The notes beneath the pieces were generated by a model. The model saw only the letters and a list, made by a program, of their open reading frames with translations, was not told the DNA's origin and made no database searches. Below, piece after piece: positions 1 through 12,508 of a DNA stretch of 64,000 nt. The number at the start of each line of letters is the position of its first letter. Positions within the stretch are counted from its first letter, which is position 1. Made by a program: the position numbers and the translations under genes. Source of the DNA: Acipenser ruthenus (taxonomy: Eukaryota > Chordata > Actinopteri > Acipenseriformes > Acipenseridae); the NCBI RefSeq assembly GCF_902713425.1, contig NC_081246.1, positions 685,501-749,500 of the forward strand, read 5' to 3'.

Positions 1-225
1 GTGGATCGTGTCAGCTGAACACAAACGCGCTTGAAGTTCAAGCTGTACATGATGCTGAAAGACCAAAGTTACTCCTTGCAAAGTAAGACGAGTCTGTTTG
101 TTTTCTTTCTTGTGGCAGGAGATGTGCTGATTTTATATGAATGTTAATTCTCCATTTAAAAAATAAATAAATAGAAACCAAAGAGGATTCCTGCTACTCG
201 AGTCTGAAGCTAACAGTCAGTGAAG

Positions 226-3200
226 ATGGACGTCAGCGTCTCCGTGTCGTTCTTTCAAGACGAGCTCGCCTCTACCATCGAGCACGCAGTGAAAGCGGCT
301 GTAGACACCGTCTTGTGCCAAATCACAAAAGTTGTCGGCGGCAAATTCACTGAATTCCAAATGGAAATGGCTGGAAAGGAGAAAGAGAATGAAAGTCTGA
401 AGCTGAGATTGGAAATATCAGAGAGCGAGTTGAAAGCAGTGCGGGAATGCATGAACGCTGCAGATGCAGACATTAAACAACCTCTCAGAAACATGAACCC
501 CGACTGCAATGAACAAGACTTTCAGAGGAACCAGAACCAGGGATTATTTCAAGGTAAGGATAGAATGCAAATACTTGTTTCCGACAAGATTCCCAAATTC
601 TCAAATGCTGTCAAAATAAAAGTAAGGAATTACTGTTTGATATTCTATCATTAACTAGCAGTTTGTCAGTCCCAAACCGTTGTGACATGTATATTAAATA
701 AATGGGGAAAATGATCATCTGTTAATCAGATTATTCTGCCTTTAGTTTTATTGGAACTGTGGTACCATTCAGTAGAGCGAAAATTATAAAGGGGTGCTTG
801 AGCTGAAACCTCCAGACAGAAGGGGTACAGTTAAAAAAAAAAAACACGTTTGAAAACTGCTAATTTAAACTATCAGCATTTTACCTATTTGTTGAGGCAT
901 TCTGGGAAATGAAGTCTTTTCACAGACCTTTAAAATGGTAGGACTACATTTCCCAATTGTGTTATCACAGTATTTAAGCCATGGGGCCCAATGTACTTCC
1001 CCTCTATAACCTTTCCATATACTTTACCACAGCGGTTACGTGGCTACTGGATTAGGTTTTGTTTTAGATACATACCCTAAACATGTGTTATCCATTTAGC
1101 CATGGATATTTTAGAATATATATTTTTTTCTAATGAAAAGTAGAAGGGTCATTTGTATAGAAAATGCTTTTAAAATTCCAGTCTAACGCATACAAATAAT
1201 TTTAGAGGTATTTATAATCCCCAACAAGGCGAATAACACAGAGGTTGATAGGAGTTGTAATAAATGTTTTATTTGATAACACAAAAAACGTGGAAATGTG
1301 GATGGGTTGAAATCTTGTTTTTTTTTAATTTCAAAAATTAATTTCAGCTTCAATTTGAGGCATTGATCACCCCTCTACCACAGATACTTTAGAAGCAATG
1401 TTGGATCCAGCCTCATTCCCAGCTCCCCATCCTGTAGTGTCTGGAGGCTGTGTAGTCCAGTGGTTAAAGAAAAGGGCTTGTAACCAGGAGGTCCCCGGTT
1501 CACATCCCACCTCAGCCACTGACTCGTCTGCTAAATAAACAAATAATAAAAACTAGAAGTCTCTAGAGGATATCATTCATGATGTTTCTCAATTGTCCAG
1601 GTGCCCAGTGAGCTCAAGCAGACACCTGCAGGGCTGGCCTTTGTCTTCCTGGTAGCTCGCTGTCCACTTCCACTGTCAAGCACTACATTTTATAAGACTG
1701 GTTTTTCGACGGTCTCAAATAATAAACAATAATGTCGGACGGCTTTCGTCCTTCCGCACACAAACATCAACATCATCATCATCATCATCATCATACTACA
1801 ATACAAATAGAAATACACACATGAATAAATTAATATCCACAAGGGGTGTGCACCCCATCACAGTGCATTATATCCATTTAAAAGAAATACAATTAAAATG
1901 AAAAAAAAAACACCCTCATAAATTGTTCCACCAGAATGATCCAATCACATCTCTCAGTAGAATTCTGACAAGGGGCTGGCTTTGTAGAAGAACCTGGGTG
2001 GTAAGTAAGAGTTATAATTTTGTATAATTCTTTCACACAGATCCCAAAGAGAGCCATGCTATACTTAAATCTGAAGCACAGGAGGGGCCAAGGATAGAAG
2101 CAGTTTATACACTAGAGGCGTCCTTTGACCAGGAGTGCTGTTCAAGTCTAAAGCAGGTTACAGAGCTGACATGTGTTAAAGATGAAGAGGTCCCTCGACT
2201 GGAATGTGTTCCTATTAAAGAGGAATTCATAGAACAGGAATGTGTCCCCATCGCAGAGGAAGTTCCTACTGAAAATAATGTCTGTACACTTGAGGAGAAC
2301 AACCAGCTGGGATCCAGCCTGTGTGATGATTGTCCACCTGAATGTGAACTGGGATTTAGAGGTAATTGTACAAAACAAGAAACATTGAGCTGCCTGTTAA
2401 CCGTGCAGAAATGAGTTACTAAGCTGTAGGAGTGTGCTGAAGATTTACATTGTTTGTAATTCCAGCTCAATTTAACCTGACCACTATGTCAATGGCTTGC
2501 AAGTTGCAACATAACTTTCCTTGCTACTGTTGCATCTGCTAGATGTGCACCCACTGTCATGTCTGTTTTGAGTGCTGTTGGATCTTTGCCTTTCCCTGTT
2601 TCTGGTAGACTGTTTGCAGTTGTGCTGCTCCCACAGCTTTATAGTGGTGCTGGGATCACATGTCTCATCATTGGGTGATGCCAAATCCAGTCGGGTTGCT
2701 AAGTGTCACCAGAAGAAACATTTCAATACAGCACTTGCATATAAACCTGATCTTATACGTGTATTCCTCAGTGATATTATGTGGGGGTGGAAATTTGTGA
2801 CTGGTGTATTATTATTATTATTATTTGTTTGTGTAGCATTCGCCTTTATCCAAGGCGACTTACAGAGACTAGGGTGTGTGAACTATGCATCAGCTGCAGA
2901 GTCACTTACAACTACGTCTCACCCTAAAGACGGAGCACAAGGAGGTAAAGTGACTTGCTCAGGGTCACACAATGACTGAGTGGGTGAGGTGGGATTTGAA
3001 CCGGGGACCTCCTGGTTACAAGGCCTTTTCTTTAACCACTGAACCACACAGCCTCCTTGTGTGGTAATAATAATCAGTGTGTAAATAATCAAACTGATTA
3101 TTCTGAAGCATTTGTACTTATTGACACCCACTGTATTCACCCTGGCTGGTATTAACAGGAGTGATATTAAGTGGGTTTGACTGTATTCTCATCAGAGTTC

Positions 3201-3844
3201 ACTCTAGGAGTTGGTCATGAGGGGAAGCCCTGCAGAAGTGAATGTGTATGAATGTAGTACAATAAACTTTGTCTCCTCTCTTTTTCTCTCATGCAGCTAA
3301 AGGAAATCTCAAAGGAGAGAAATCTCATCGCTGCACAGTGTGTAGGAAGATATTCAGTCGTTTATCACACCTTAAAAAACACCAGCACAGTCACAGAGGA
3401 GAGAAACCTCATCAGTGTTCTGAGTGTGGGAAGAGTTTCAGTCGTTTATCACACCTTAAAAAACACCAGCACAGTCACAGAGGAGAGAAACCTCATCAGT
3501 GTTCTGAGTGTGGGAAGAGTTTCAGTCGTTTATCACACCTTAAAATCCACCAGCGCATTCACACAGGAGAGAAACCTTATCACTGCTCTGAGTGTGGGAA
3601 GAGATTCACAAAGTTAGGAAATCTTCAATCACACCAGCGCATTCACACAGGAGAGAAACCTCATCACTGCACTGAGTGTGGGAAGAGATTCACAAAGTTA
3701 GGAAATCTTAAAGTCCACCAGCGCATTCACACAGGAGAGAAACCTTATCACTGTACTGAGTGTGGGAGGAGCTTCAGACGGATAGATAGCTTGAAATCGC
3801 ACCAGCGAACTCCCAGTCACTTATCACACCTTAAGACACCATAA
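226..3844 (+). CDS. C2H2 zinc-finger protein, array copy 1 (3 exons, 6 fingers)
   Basis: Probable nuclear DNA-binding transcription factor. Exons are 226-553, 2041-2361 and 3297-3844; they sum to 1197 nt (398 aa plus stop) and both junctions are phase 1 with GT/AG sites (CAAG|GTAAGG, CACACAG|AT, AGAG|GTAATT, ATGCAG|CT). Exon 1 starts at the ATG in GAAGATGG and encodes a coiled-coil-like helix (residues ~1-90) resembling the N-terminus of many fish zinc-finger proteins. Exon 2 is acidic, with a VPIKEEF motif that fits a SUMO site (psi-K-x-E). Exon 3 has six C2H2 fingers with TGEKP-type linkers; the last is spaced H-x5-H. A degenerate seventh finger follows the stop (about 3850-3945). AATAAA signals lie at 3979 and 4013. 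The exon model is inferred from frame and from identity with copies 2-4; targets are unknown. Confidence 0.85.
1446..1549 (+). mobile_element. SINE family A, internally deleted (copy 1 intron 1)
   Basis: tRNA-derived head with box A (TAGTCCAGTGG) and a box B-like GGTTCACATCC, followed directly by the L2-like tail 'gtctgctaaataaac'; the body is deleted. It matches 8687-8791 and is absent at the equivalent site of copy 3 (about 15731). Confidence 0.8.
2808..3056 (-). mobile_element. SINE family A (copy 1 intron 2)
   Basis: Full-length minus-strand copy. Its tail (ATT)n at 2808 and 'gcctttatccaaggcgac' lead through the body to a tRNA head with box B near 2992-3004. Shared with copy 2, absent from copies 3 and 4. 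Confidence 0.85.
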
Positions 3845-4183
3845 AATGCACAATAGAGTGAAGCCCTATCCCTGCATTGAATGTGGGAAGTTGAGTCAGT
3901 TGCTGGGTCTTGAAGGATACAAGAGAATCCACAGAATTTCAGCCACTTGAGGACACCTAAACACCAGGAGTAAATGTGAATAAAATATAAAAATATTTAC
4001 TGCAAACAAAAGAATAAACTTACTTGATAAATAGGTTTATTCCTAATCACTTCAGATCAAAAACCTACACTCACGGATGGGACAGGAGAACTACAACGTC
4101 TTGGACGGACCATTCATCATGTTGTTGACCATTCTGATTTTGTTACGTCAGATTAGTAATCTATGAAATAGATTGTAATTGCA

Positions 4184-4539
4184 TCTGCTTTGTAAATTGC
4201 ATTTTACAAAGAAGAATGGGCAAAAATTGCAGTGTCCAGATGTGCAAAGCAGGTAGAGACTTATCCAAATAGACTCATGGCTGTAACTGCTGCCAAAGGT
4301 GCCTCTACCAAATATTGACTCAAGGGGGTGAATACTTATGCAATCAATTATTTTCTGTTTTATATTTGTAATTAATTTAGAACAATTTGTAGATTTTATT
4401 TTTCACTTTGACATTATGGACTTTTTTGTGTTGATCAGTGGCAAAAACTCCTACTTAAATCCATTTTGATTCCATGTTGTAACACAATAAAATGTGGAAA
4501 AGTCCAAGGGGGGGGGGTGAATACTTTTGAGAGCCACTG
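4184..4539 (+). mobile_element. Tc1-like transposon 3' remnant (copy 1 flank)
   Basis: Contains the end of a Tc1 transposase region followed by a typical 3' UTR and terminal repeat ending TTTTGAGAGCCACTG, then TA at 4540. The 5' part is absent. Homology to the shared zinc-finger 3' flank stops at about 4183. Confidence 0.75.
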
Positions 4540-4842
4540 TACACCAAGCCCTGTCTGCACATTTTGCAATGGTCAACTAGTAGGCAGGAATATGTTATAA
4601 TAAAATTGTTATTGTTGTCAATGTGATGTTAACTACATTACCAACATTGTGTGGAGGTGTATTGTTTTGTATACAGTAGTGGACTGTAGTGGAATTTAAA
4701 TAGAAACAAGTACAAATAGCCAGAACAAAACACTTTTATTACAAGTAACTTTAAAATTGGCAATGTTGCATTTAACAAACAATCAAGCTAACTATTTAAA
4801 TATAGTGCCACGTTGTGTTTGTAGTTAGAGGGATTTTAGTTC

Positions 4843-5475
4843 TTAGCCAGGTTTTGCCCCAGTGATGTTGCCAGACTGGACAAAACCCCTCTCAACAATG
4901 TGGCGTTCTGCCGATTCACTTCTCTGTCTTTGTGTTTCTCTTGCATTCCTGCGCCGATCCCTTGCTAATTCCAAATCTTCCTCTTGCAATTTGAAATATC
5001 TCTCATCTGTCTCTCGGAGGTAGCTGGTCAACTCGCTTTCCACAACAGCCTTCCTTTTCCGTCCTGTTTTAATAAAATAAGTTTTTACATATTTCCCTAT
5101 TGACTTCAGAACCAAAGAGCCATTGCAAGTTAAAATCTCTATGGTTCATGAATGTAGAGTTATAGGACAGCGTGAGAAGCAGCCTTCTTTGCAATGTGCT
5201 GCAAGAAAAGGACTGGGTTTATTAATCTCATACACTGTATGGCAGTGGACAGTAGATATCTAACAGAGGGAGAACATCCACATGACATGTAGTGTGGTGA
5301 TGCATTGTAATGACTCTACCTCTGTGGGATGCCGTTGGTCTTCCACACAGCCATGAGGAGGAGCTGCCAGCACCCTCGTGCGGACCCTGGCACCGGGGAG
5401 AGCTGGCACACATCTGTGGGTGTTCTGGAGAGGGGTAGTGTCTGCAGTTATCCAGCTCTGTCCATTGCAGGTCTT
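4843..5475 (-). pseudogene. Possible gene fragment, two exon-like pieces (unit 1)
   Basis: On the minus strand, 5475-5320 has an acceptor (TTCTTTAG|AAGACC) and a donor (CAGAG|GTAGAG). 5063-4843 has an acceptor (TAAAACAG|GACGG) and ends in a stop, encoding a charged helical tail (QEEDLELARDRRRNARETQR). The tail recalls the C-terminus of Myb/SANT-like proteins derived from Harbinger elements, but I do not recognise the family with confidence and find no start exon. Possibly a partial gene or transposon fragment carried along with the array. Confidence 0.3.
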
Positions 5476-5623
5476 CTAAAGAATTAAAACACATTTCTTA
5501 AGATCACTGAACACATTGAGTGTAAAAAAAAAAAAAACATAACTATTACTAAAATAAAATAAATGCACAGCTTCCAAACCTGCTACTGAAGCTTTATGAA
5601 AAAGAACTGGCCATGTTCTTTAA

Positions 5624-5850
5624 GTGTGGAGTAGTGGTTAGGGCTCTGGACTCTTGACCGGGGGGTTGTGGGTTCAATCCCAGGTGGGGGACACTGCTGC
5701 TGTACGCTTGAGCAAGGTACTTTACCTAGATTGCTCCAGTAAAAACACAACTGTGTAAATGGGTAATTGTATGGAAAAATAATGTGATATCTTGTAACAA
5801 TTGTAAGTCGCCCTGCATAAGGGCGTCTGCTAAGAAATAAATAAATAATA
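5624..5850 (+). mobile_element. SINE family B
   Basis: tRNA-derived head (GTGTGGAGTAGTGGTTAGG, box B GGTTCAATCCC), body 'ttgagcaaggtactttacc', tail 'gggcgtctgctaagaaataaat'. Duplicated with the unit (see 12509). Confidence 0.85.
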
Positions 5851-6667
5851 AAAAAATAATGTTAAAAACAATAGATAAATCTAGCACCACGAGCAAGGAA
5901 CGCATCTTTAAGCATGCAGGATTTCTCAGCAGGTAATATTCGTGTTTTTATCTATGCCAGAAACAAACATTCTTAACTTTGGCTCAATACAAATAAAATA
6001 TTTCAGAAGAGGGCAGACAGCAGCTAAAGCAAACAGATGAGGCTTATCAACATGTTCAGCACAGACGCATTCCTCTAACAGGAATCAAGTCTTCTGGAAA
6101 CCCAAGGTGAAAGAATGGTGAATAAAAAATGATAGTAAGGTTTTAAAAACGTAATCTGGACATGTGCTGATCATTCAAATTACAACATTTATATTATGAA
6201 AATTCCAGAAACCTGTTAGACCCTGTCAATACTTGGTGGGCAAACTGGGTGCACATGTTCCAAAATCCAGAATAAGTGAAGTATATAAAATGAGTTTACA
6301 TTAGGGGGGTGCTGTAATTCTTTCTGTATCCCTTTGCCAACTACCCATCTTTTAAGAAAAATGATTAATAGAAAATGAATGTCGCTGCCCAGCCTGTTGA
6401 AAAACAACACAGCATCTCTAAGAAAAGTAAGTCTTTAAATGTGTTATTATTTGATGTTTGTTTAGGTACGATTCTGCAAGGTCTGGTAAAGTGTCCAACT
6501 GAACCAGACTGGTGGATGTAAGCAGAAAATAGCCCATCGATTTCAATAGTTTAATCTCAAAAAATGCTGTTAAACTCAGAGACTTTCACTTTAACTAAGT
6601 AAGATTAAAAAAATAAAGAAAACAAACATTCCAATCCGTTAATAAATCAAACCAAATACAAAAGATT

Positions 6668-6686
6668 ACACACACACACACACACT

Positions 6687-6723
<37 letters not shown>

Positions 6724-6733
6724 ACACACACAC
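6668..6733. repeat. (CA)n microsatellite
   Basis: About 66 bp with two interruptions, upstream of the copy 2 promoter. Confidence 0.9.
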
Positions 6734-6879
6734 TTGCAGCATTTGGACTGCAAAGCTCACTGAGCAAACGCAACACGAAACAACTGGCGCCATTTGGGAT
6801 CCACATTAAAAACATTGCATAGGAAAACATAACGCAGTAGGAAGCACGTGGTGATCTCTGGGATCCAGTTTCAGGTCTT

Positions 6880-7060
6880 CTCCTCGCGATCCCTCCCCTC
6901 CTTGGACAGGGAGATCAGCCAATCAGTCTCGCAACATGGATTAGAGCGATTCTGCGGCCAATAGTACGCGACGGTTCCAATCAGGCACGCCTACTACTAG
7001 TGACGCGTTCATTCTGTTGCAGGAAATTGAAACGTTGTTTTGTTTTGTGAGGTTGAGAGA
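6880..7060 (+). promoter_or_regulatory. Promoter of zinc-finger copy 2, three CCAAT boxes
   Basis: CCAAT occurs at 6919, 6958 and 6977, all in the same orientation, in a CpG-containing stretch followed by CACGCC and GTGACGCG (CRE-like). There is no TATA box. The presumed transcribed leader begins around 7010-7050 ('gttgcaggaaattgaaacg'). The element recurs before copies 3 and 4. Confidence 0.6.
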
Positions 7061-7460
7061 GAGAGAGAGGAGAGCAGCAGCTGTTGGTTTTACAGTATTT
7101 TATTACCTGCTGTTTAAAGTATTAGGTTGGGTGAAATGTTTCTTAGTGATTTATATTATTTTTGTTCGTTTATTACCTGCATTGAGTTGTGAAACAAAGA
7201 GTTCCCTTTCTGTTTTATTTCTATAACTCAGACACAGTGGAGCGTGTCAGCTGAACACAAACGCGCTTGAAGTTCAAGCTGTACATGATGCTGAAAGACC
7301 AAAGTTACTCCTTGCAAAGTAAGACGAGTCTGTTTGTTTTCTTTCTTGTGGCAGAAGATGTGCTGATTTTATATGAATGTTAATTATCCATTTAAAAAAT
7401 AAATAAATAGAAAGCAAAGAGGATTCCGCTACTCGAGTCTCAAGCTAACAGTCAGTGAAG

Positions 7461-10045
7461 ATGGACTTCAGTGTCTCCGTGTCGTTCTTTCAAGACGAGC
7501 TCGCCTCTACCATCGAGCACGCAGTGAAAGCGGCTGTAGACACCGTCTTGTGCCAAATCACAAAAGTTGTCGGCGGCAAATTCACTGAATTCCGAATGGA
7601 AATGGCTGGAAAGGAGAAAGAGAATGAAAGTCTGAAGCTGAGATTGGAAATATCAGAGAGCGAGTTGAAAGCAGTGCGGGAATGCATGAACGCTGCAGAT
7701 GCAGACATTAAACAACCTCTCAGAAACATGAACCCCGACTGCAATGAACAAGACTTTCAGAGGAACGAGAACCAGGGATTATTTCAAGGTAAGGATAGAA
7801 AATAAATACTTGTTTCCGACAAGATTCCCAAATTCTCAAATGCTGTCAAACTAAAAGTAAGGAATTACTGTTTGATATTCTATCATTAACTAGCAGTTTG
7901 TCAGTCCCAAACCGTTGTGACATGTATATTAAATAAATGGGAAAAATGATCATTTGTTAATCAGATTATTCTGCCTTTAGTTTTATTGGAACTGTGGTAC
8001 CATTCAGTAGAGCGAAAATTATAAAGGGGTGCTTGAGCTGAAACCTCCAGACAGAAGGGGTACAGTAAAAAAAAAAACACGTTTGAAAACTGCTACCTTA
8101 AACTATCAGCGTTTTACCTGTTTGTTGAGGCATTCTGGGAAATGAAGTCTTTTCACAGACCTTTAAAATGGTAGGACTACATTTCGTCCTACTGTGTTAT
8201 CACAGTATTTAAGCCATGGGGCCCAATGTACTTCCCCTCTATAACCTTTCCATATACTTTACCACACCGGTTACATGGCTACTGGATTAGGTTTTGTTTT
8301 AGATACATACCCTAAACATGTGTTATCCATTTAGCCATGGATATTTTAGAATTATATTTTTTTCTAATGAAAAGTAGAAGGGTCATTTGTACAGAAAAAT
8401 GCTTTTAAAATTCCAGTCTAATGCATAATTTTAGAGGTATTTATAATCCCCAACAAGGCGAATAACACAGAGGTTGATAGGAGTTGTAATAAATGTTTTA
8501 TTTGATAACACAAAAAACATAAAATGTGGAAATGTGGGTGGGGTGAAATCTTGTTGTTTTTTTTTTAAATTTCAGAAATTAATTTCAGCTTCAATTTGAG
8601 GCATTGATCACCCCTCTACCACAGATACTTCAGAAGCAATGTTGGATCCAGCCTCATTCCCAGCTCCCCATCCTGTAGTGTCTGGAGGCTGTGTAGTCCA
8701 GTGGTTAAAGAAAAGGGCTTGTAACCAGGAGGTCCCCGGTTCAAATCCCACCTCAGCCACTGACTCGTCTGCTAAATAAAAAAATAATAAAAACTAGAAG
8801 TCTCTAGAGGGTATCATTCCTGATGTTTCTCAATTGTCCAGGAGCCCAGTGAGCTCAAGCAGACACCTGCAGGGCTGGACTCTGTCTTCCTGGTAGCTCG
8901 CTGTCCACTTCCACTGTCAAGCACTACATTTTATAAGACTGTTTTTTCGACGGTCTCAAATAATAAACAATAATGTCGGACGGCTTTCGTCCGTCCGCAC
9001 ACAAACATCAACATCATCATCATCATCATCATCCTAATACAATACAAATAGAAATACACACATGAATAAATTAATATCCACAAGGGGTGTGCACCCCATC
9101 ACAGTGCATTATATCCATTTAAAAGAAATACAATTAAAATGAAAAAAAAACACCCTCATAAATTGTTCCACCAGAATGATCCAATCACATCTCTCAGCAG
9201 AATTCTGACAAGGGGCTGGCTTTGTAGAGGAACCTGGCTGGTAAGTAAGAGTTATAATTTTGTACAATTTTCTTTCACACAGATCCTAAAGAGATCCATG
9301 CTATACCTAAATCTGAAGCACAGGAGGGTCCAAAGATAGAAGCAGTTTACACCCTAGAGGAGTCCTTTGACCAGGAGTGGTGTGGAAGTCTAAAGCAGGG
9401 TACAGAGCTGACATGTGTTAAAGATGAAGAGGTCCCTCGACTGGAATGTGTTCCTATTAAAGAGGAATTCATAGAACAGGAATGTGTCCCCATCGCAGAG
9501 GAAGTTCCTGCTGAAAATAATGTCTGTACACTTGAGGAGAACAAGAAGCTGGGATCCAGCCTGTGTGATGATTGTCCACCTGAATGTGAACTGGGATTTA
9601 GAGGTAATTATACAAAACAAGAAACATTGAGCTGCCTGTTAACCGTGCAGAAATGAGTTACTAAGCTGTAGGAGTGTGCTGAAGATTTACATTGTTTGTA
9701 ATTCCAGCTCAATTTAACCTGACCACTATGCCAATGGCTTGCAAGTTGCAACATAACTATCCTTGCTGCTGTGACCCTGCTAGATGTGCACCCACTATCA
9801 TGCCTGTTTTGAATGCTGTTGGATCTTTGCCTTTCCCTGTTTCTGGTAGACTGTTTGCAGTTGTGCTGCTCCCACAGCTTTATAGTGGTGCTGAGATCAC
9901 GTGTCTCATCAATGGATGATGCCAAATCCAGTCGGGTTGCTAAGTGTACCCAGAAGAACATTTCAATACAGCACTTGCATGTAAATCTGATCTTATACGT
10001 GTATTCCTCAGTGATATTAAGAGGGGGTGGAAATTAGTGACTGGT

Positions 10046-10086
<41 letters not shown>

Positions 10087-11020
10087 TGTTTACTTAGCAG
10101 ACACCTTTATCCAAGGCGACTTACAGAGACTAGGGTGTGTGAACTATGCATCAGCTGCAGAGTCACTTACAATACGTCTCACTCTAAAGACGGAGCACAA
10201 GGAGGTTAAGTGACTTGCTCAGGGTCACACAATGAGTCAGTGGGTGAGGTGGGATTTGAACCGGGGACCTCCTGGTTACAAGCCCTTTTCTTTAACCACT
10301 GGACCACACAGCCTCCTTGTGTGGTAATAATAATCAGTGTGTAAATAATCAGACTGATTATTCTCAAGCATTTGTACTTATTGACACCCACTGTATTCAG
10401 CATGGCTGGTATTAACAGGAGTGATATTAAGTGGGTTTGACTGTATTCTCATCAGAGTTCACTCTAGGAGTTGGTCATGAGGGGAAGCCCTGCAGAAGTG
10501 AATGTGTATGAATGTAGTACAATAAACTTTGTCTCCTCTCTTTTTCTCTCATGCAGCTAAAGGAAATCTCAAAGGAGAGAAATCTCATCGCTGCACAGTG
10601 TGTAGGAAGATATTCAGTCGTTTATCACACCTTAAAAAACACCAGCACAGTCACAGAGGAGAGAAACCTCATCAGTGTTCTGAGTGTGGGAAGAGTTTCA
10701 GTCGTTTATCACACCTTAAAAAACACCAGCACAGTCACAGAGGAGAGAAACCTCATCACTGTTCTGAGTGTGGGAAGAGTTTCAGTCGTTTATCACACCT
10801 TAAAATCCACCAGCGCATTCACACAGGAGAGAAACCTCATCACTGCACTGAGTGTGGGAAGAGTTTCACAAATTTAGGAAATCTTCAGTCACACCAGCGC
10901 ATTCACACAGGAGAGAAACCTTATCACTGTACTGAGTGTGGGAAGAGCTTCAGACGGATAGATAGCTTGAAAGCGCACCAGCGAACTCGCAGTCACTTAT
11001 CACACCTTAAGACACCATAA
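7461..11020 (+). CDS. C2H2 zinc-finger protein, array copy 2 (3 exons, 5 fingers)
   Basis: Paralogue of copy 1. Exons are 7461-7788, 9283-9603 and 10557-11020, totalling 1113 nt (370 aa plus stop), again with phase-1 junctions. Exon 1 reads MDFSVSV where copy 1 reads MDVSVSV; the rest of the coiled coil is almost unchanged. Exon 2 keeps the VPIKEEF motif. Exon 3 has five C2H2 fingers: the first three match copy 1 nearly base for base, and one middle finger present in copy 1 is absent. The stop falls shortly after an RTRSH-ended last finger. A CCAAT-rich promoter lies just upstream (6880-7060), and AATAAA occurs at about 11097. The same two intronic SINEs as in copy 1 are present, supporting a recent duplication. 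Probable nuclear DNA-binding protein; target unknown. Confidence 0.85.
8687..8791 (+). mobile_element. SINE family A, internally deleted (copy 2 intron 1)
   Basis: Same insertion and same internal deletion as 1446-1549; box B is GGTTCAAATCC. Confidence 0.8.
10046..10316 (-). mobile_element. SINE family A (copy 2 intron 2)
   Basis: Same insertion as 2808-3056, with a longer (ATT)n tail (about 10048-10086). Confidence 0.85.
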
Positions 11021-11212
11021 AATGGTTTTGAAGGATACAAGAGAATCCACAGAATTTCAGCCACTTGAGGACACCTAAACACCAGGAGTAAATGTGAATA
11101 AAATATAGAAATATTTACTGCAAACAAAAGAATAAACTTACTTGAAATAGGTTTATTCCTAATCACTTTAGATCAAAAACCTACACTCACGGATGGGACA
11201 TGAGAACTACAT

Positions 11213-11425
11213 GGGGGTGAATACTTAAGCAATCAATTATTTTCTGTTTTATATTTGTAATTAATTTTGAACAATTTGTAGATTTTATTTTTCACTTTGA
11301 CATTCTGGACTTTTTTGTGTTGATCAGTGGAAAAAACTCCTACTTAAATCCATTTTGATTCCATGTTGTAACACAATAAAATGTGGAAAAGTCCAAGGGG
11401 GTGTGAATACTTTTGAGAGCCACTG
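11213..11425 (+). mobile_element. Tc1-like transposon 3' remnant (copy 2 flank)
   Basis: The same insertion as at 4184-4539, duplicated with the array unit but shortened by a ~225-bp deletion that also removed adjacent 3' flank. Ends GAGAGCCACTG then TA. Confidence 0.75.
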
Positions 11426-11728
11426 TACACCAAGCCCTGTCTGCACATTTTGCAATGGTCAACTAGTAGGCAGGAATATTTTATAATAAAATTATTATTG
11501 TTGTCAATGTGATGTTAACTACATTACCAACATTGTGTGGAGGTGTATTGTTTTGTATACAGTAGTGGACTGTAGTGGAATTTAAATAGAAATGAGTACA
11601 AATAGCCAGAACAAAACACTTTTATTACAAGTAACTTTAAAATTGGCAATGTTGCATTTAACAAACAATCAAGCTAACTATTTAAATATAGTGCCACGTT
11701 GTGTTTGTAGTTAGAGGGATTTTAGTTC

Positions 11729-12362
11729 TTAGCCAGGTTTTGCCCCAGTGATGTTGCCAGACTGGACAAAACCCCTCTCAACAATGTGGCGTTCTGCCGC
11801 TTCGCTTCTCTGTCTTTGTGTTTCTCTTGCATTCCTGCGCCGGTCCCTTGCTAATTCCAAATCTTCCTCTTGCAATTTGAAATATCTCTCATCTGTCTCT
11901 CGGAGGTAGCTGGTCAACTCGCTTTCCACAACAGCCTTCCTTTTCCTTCCTGTTTTAATAAAATAAGTTTTTACATATTTCCCTATTGACTTCAGAACCA
12001 AAGAGCCATTGCAAGTTAAAATCTCTATGGTTCATAAATGTAGAGTTATAGGACAGCGTGAGAAGCAGCCTTCTTTGCAATGTGCTGCAAGAAAAGGACT
12101 GGGGTTATTAATCTCATACACTGTATGGCAGTGGACAGTAGATATCTAACAAAGGGAGAACATCCACATGACATGTAGTGTGGTGATGCATTGTAATGAC
12201 TCTACCTCTCTGGGATGCCGTTGGTCTTCCACACAGCCATGAGGAGGAGCTGCCAGCACCCTCGTGCGGACCCTGGCACCGGGGGAGAGCTGGCACACAT
12301 CTGTGGGTGTTCTGGAGAGGGGGAGTGTCTGCAGTTATCCAGCTCTGTCCATTGCAGGTCTT
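11729..12362 (-). pseudogene. Possible gene fragment, two exon-like pieces (unit 2)
   Basis: Duplicate of 4843-5475. The terminal piece (11949-11729) is nearly identical at protein level. The other piece (12362-12206) has one extra G in 'accgggggagag', making it 157 rather than 156 nt, so the frame is not kept between the two copies. Confidence 0.3.
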
Positions 12363-12508
12363 CTAAAGAATTAAAACACATTTCTTAAGATCACTGAACA
12401 CATTGAGTGTAAAAAAAAAAACTATAACTAGTACTAAAATAAAATAAATGCACAGCTTCCAAACCTGCTACTGAAGCTTTATGAAAAAGAACTGGCCATG
12501 TTCTTTAA

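Noticed and set aside
255-509. 84-codon minus-strand frame conserved in all four exon 1 copies
   Set aside because: Exact antisense shadow of the coding exon; conserved only because exon 1 is.
226-553. KRAB or SCAN domain in exon 1
   Set aside because: No KRAB or SCAN motif; heptad-like coiled coil resembling fish zinc-finger N-termini.
1446-1549. tRNA gene suggested by box A and box B
   Set aside because: Head of a SINE; no cloverleaf recognised and many copies with L2-like tails.
3291-3617. Second 108-codon frame through the finger exon (also at 10551)
   Set aside because: Out-of-frame reading of finger repeats; the C2H2 frame explains it.
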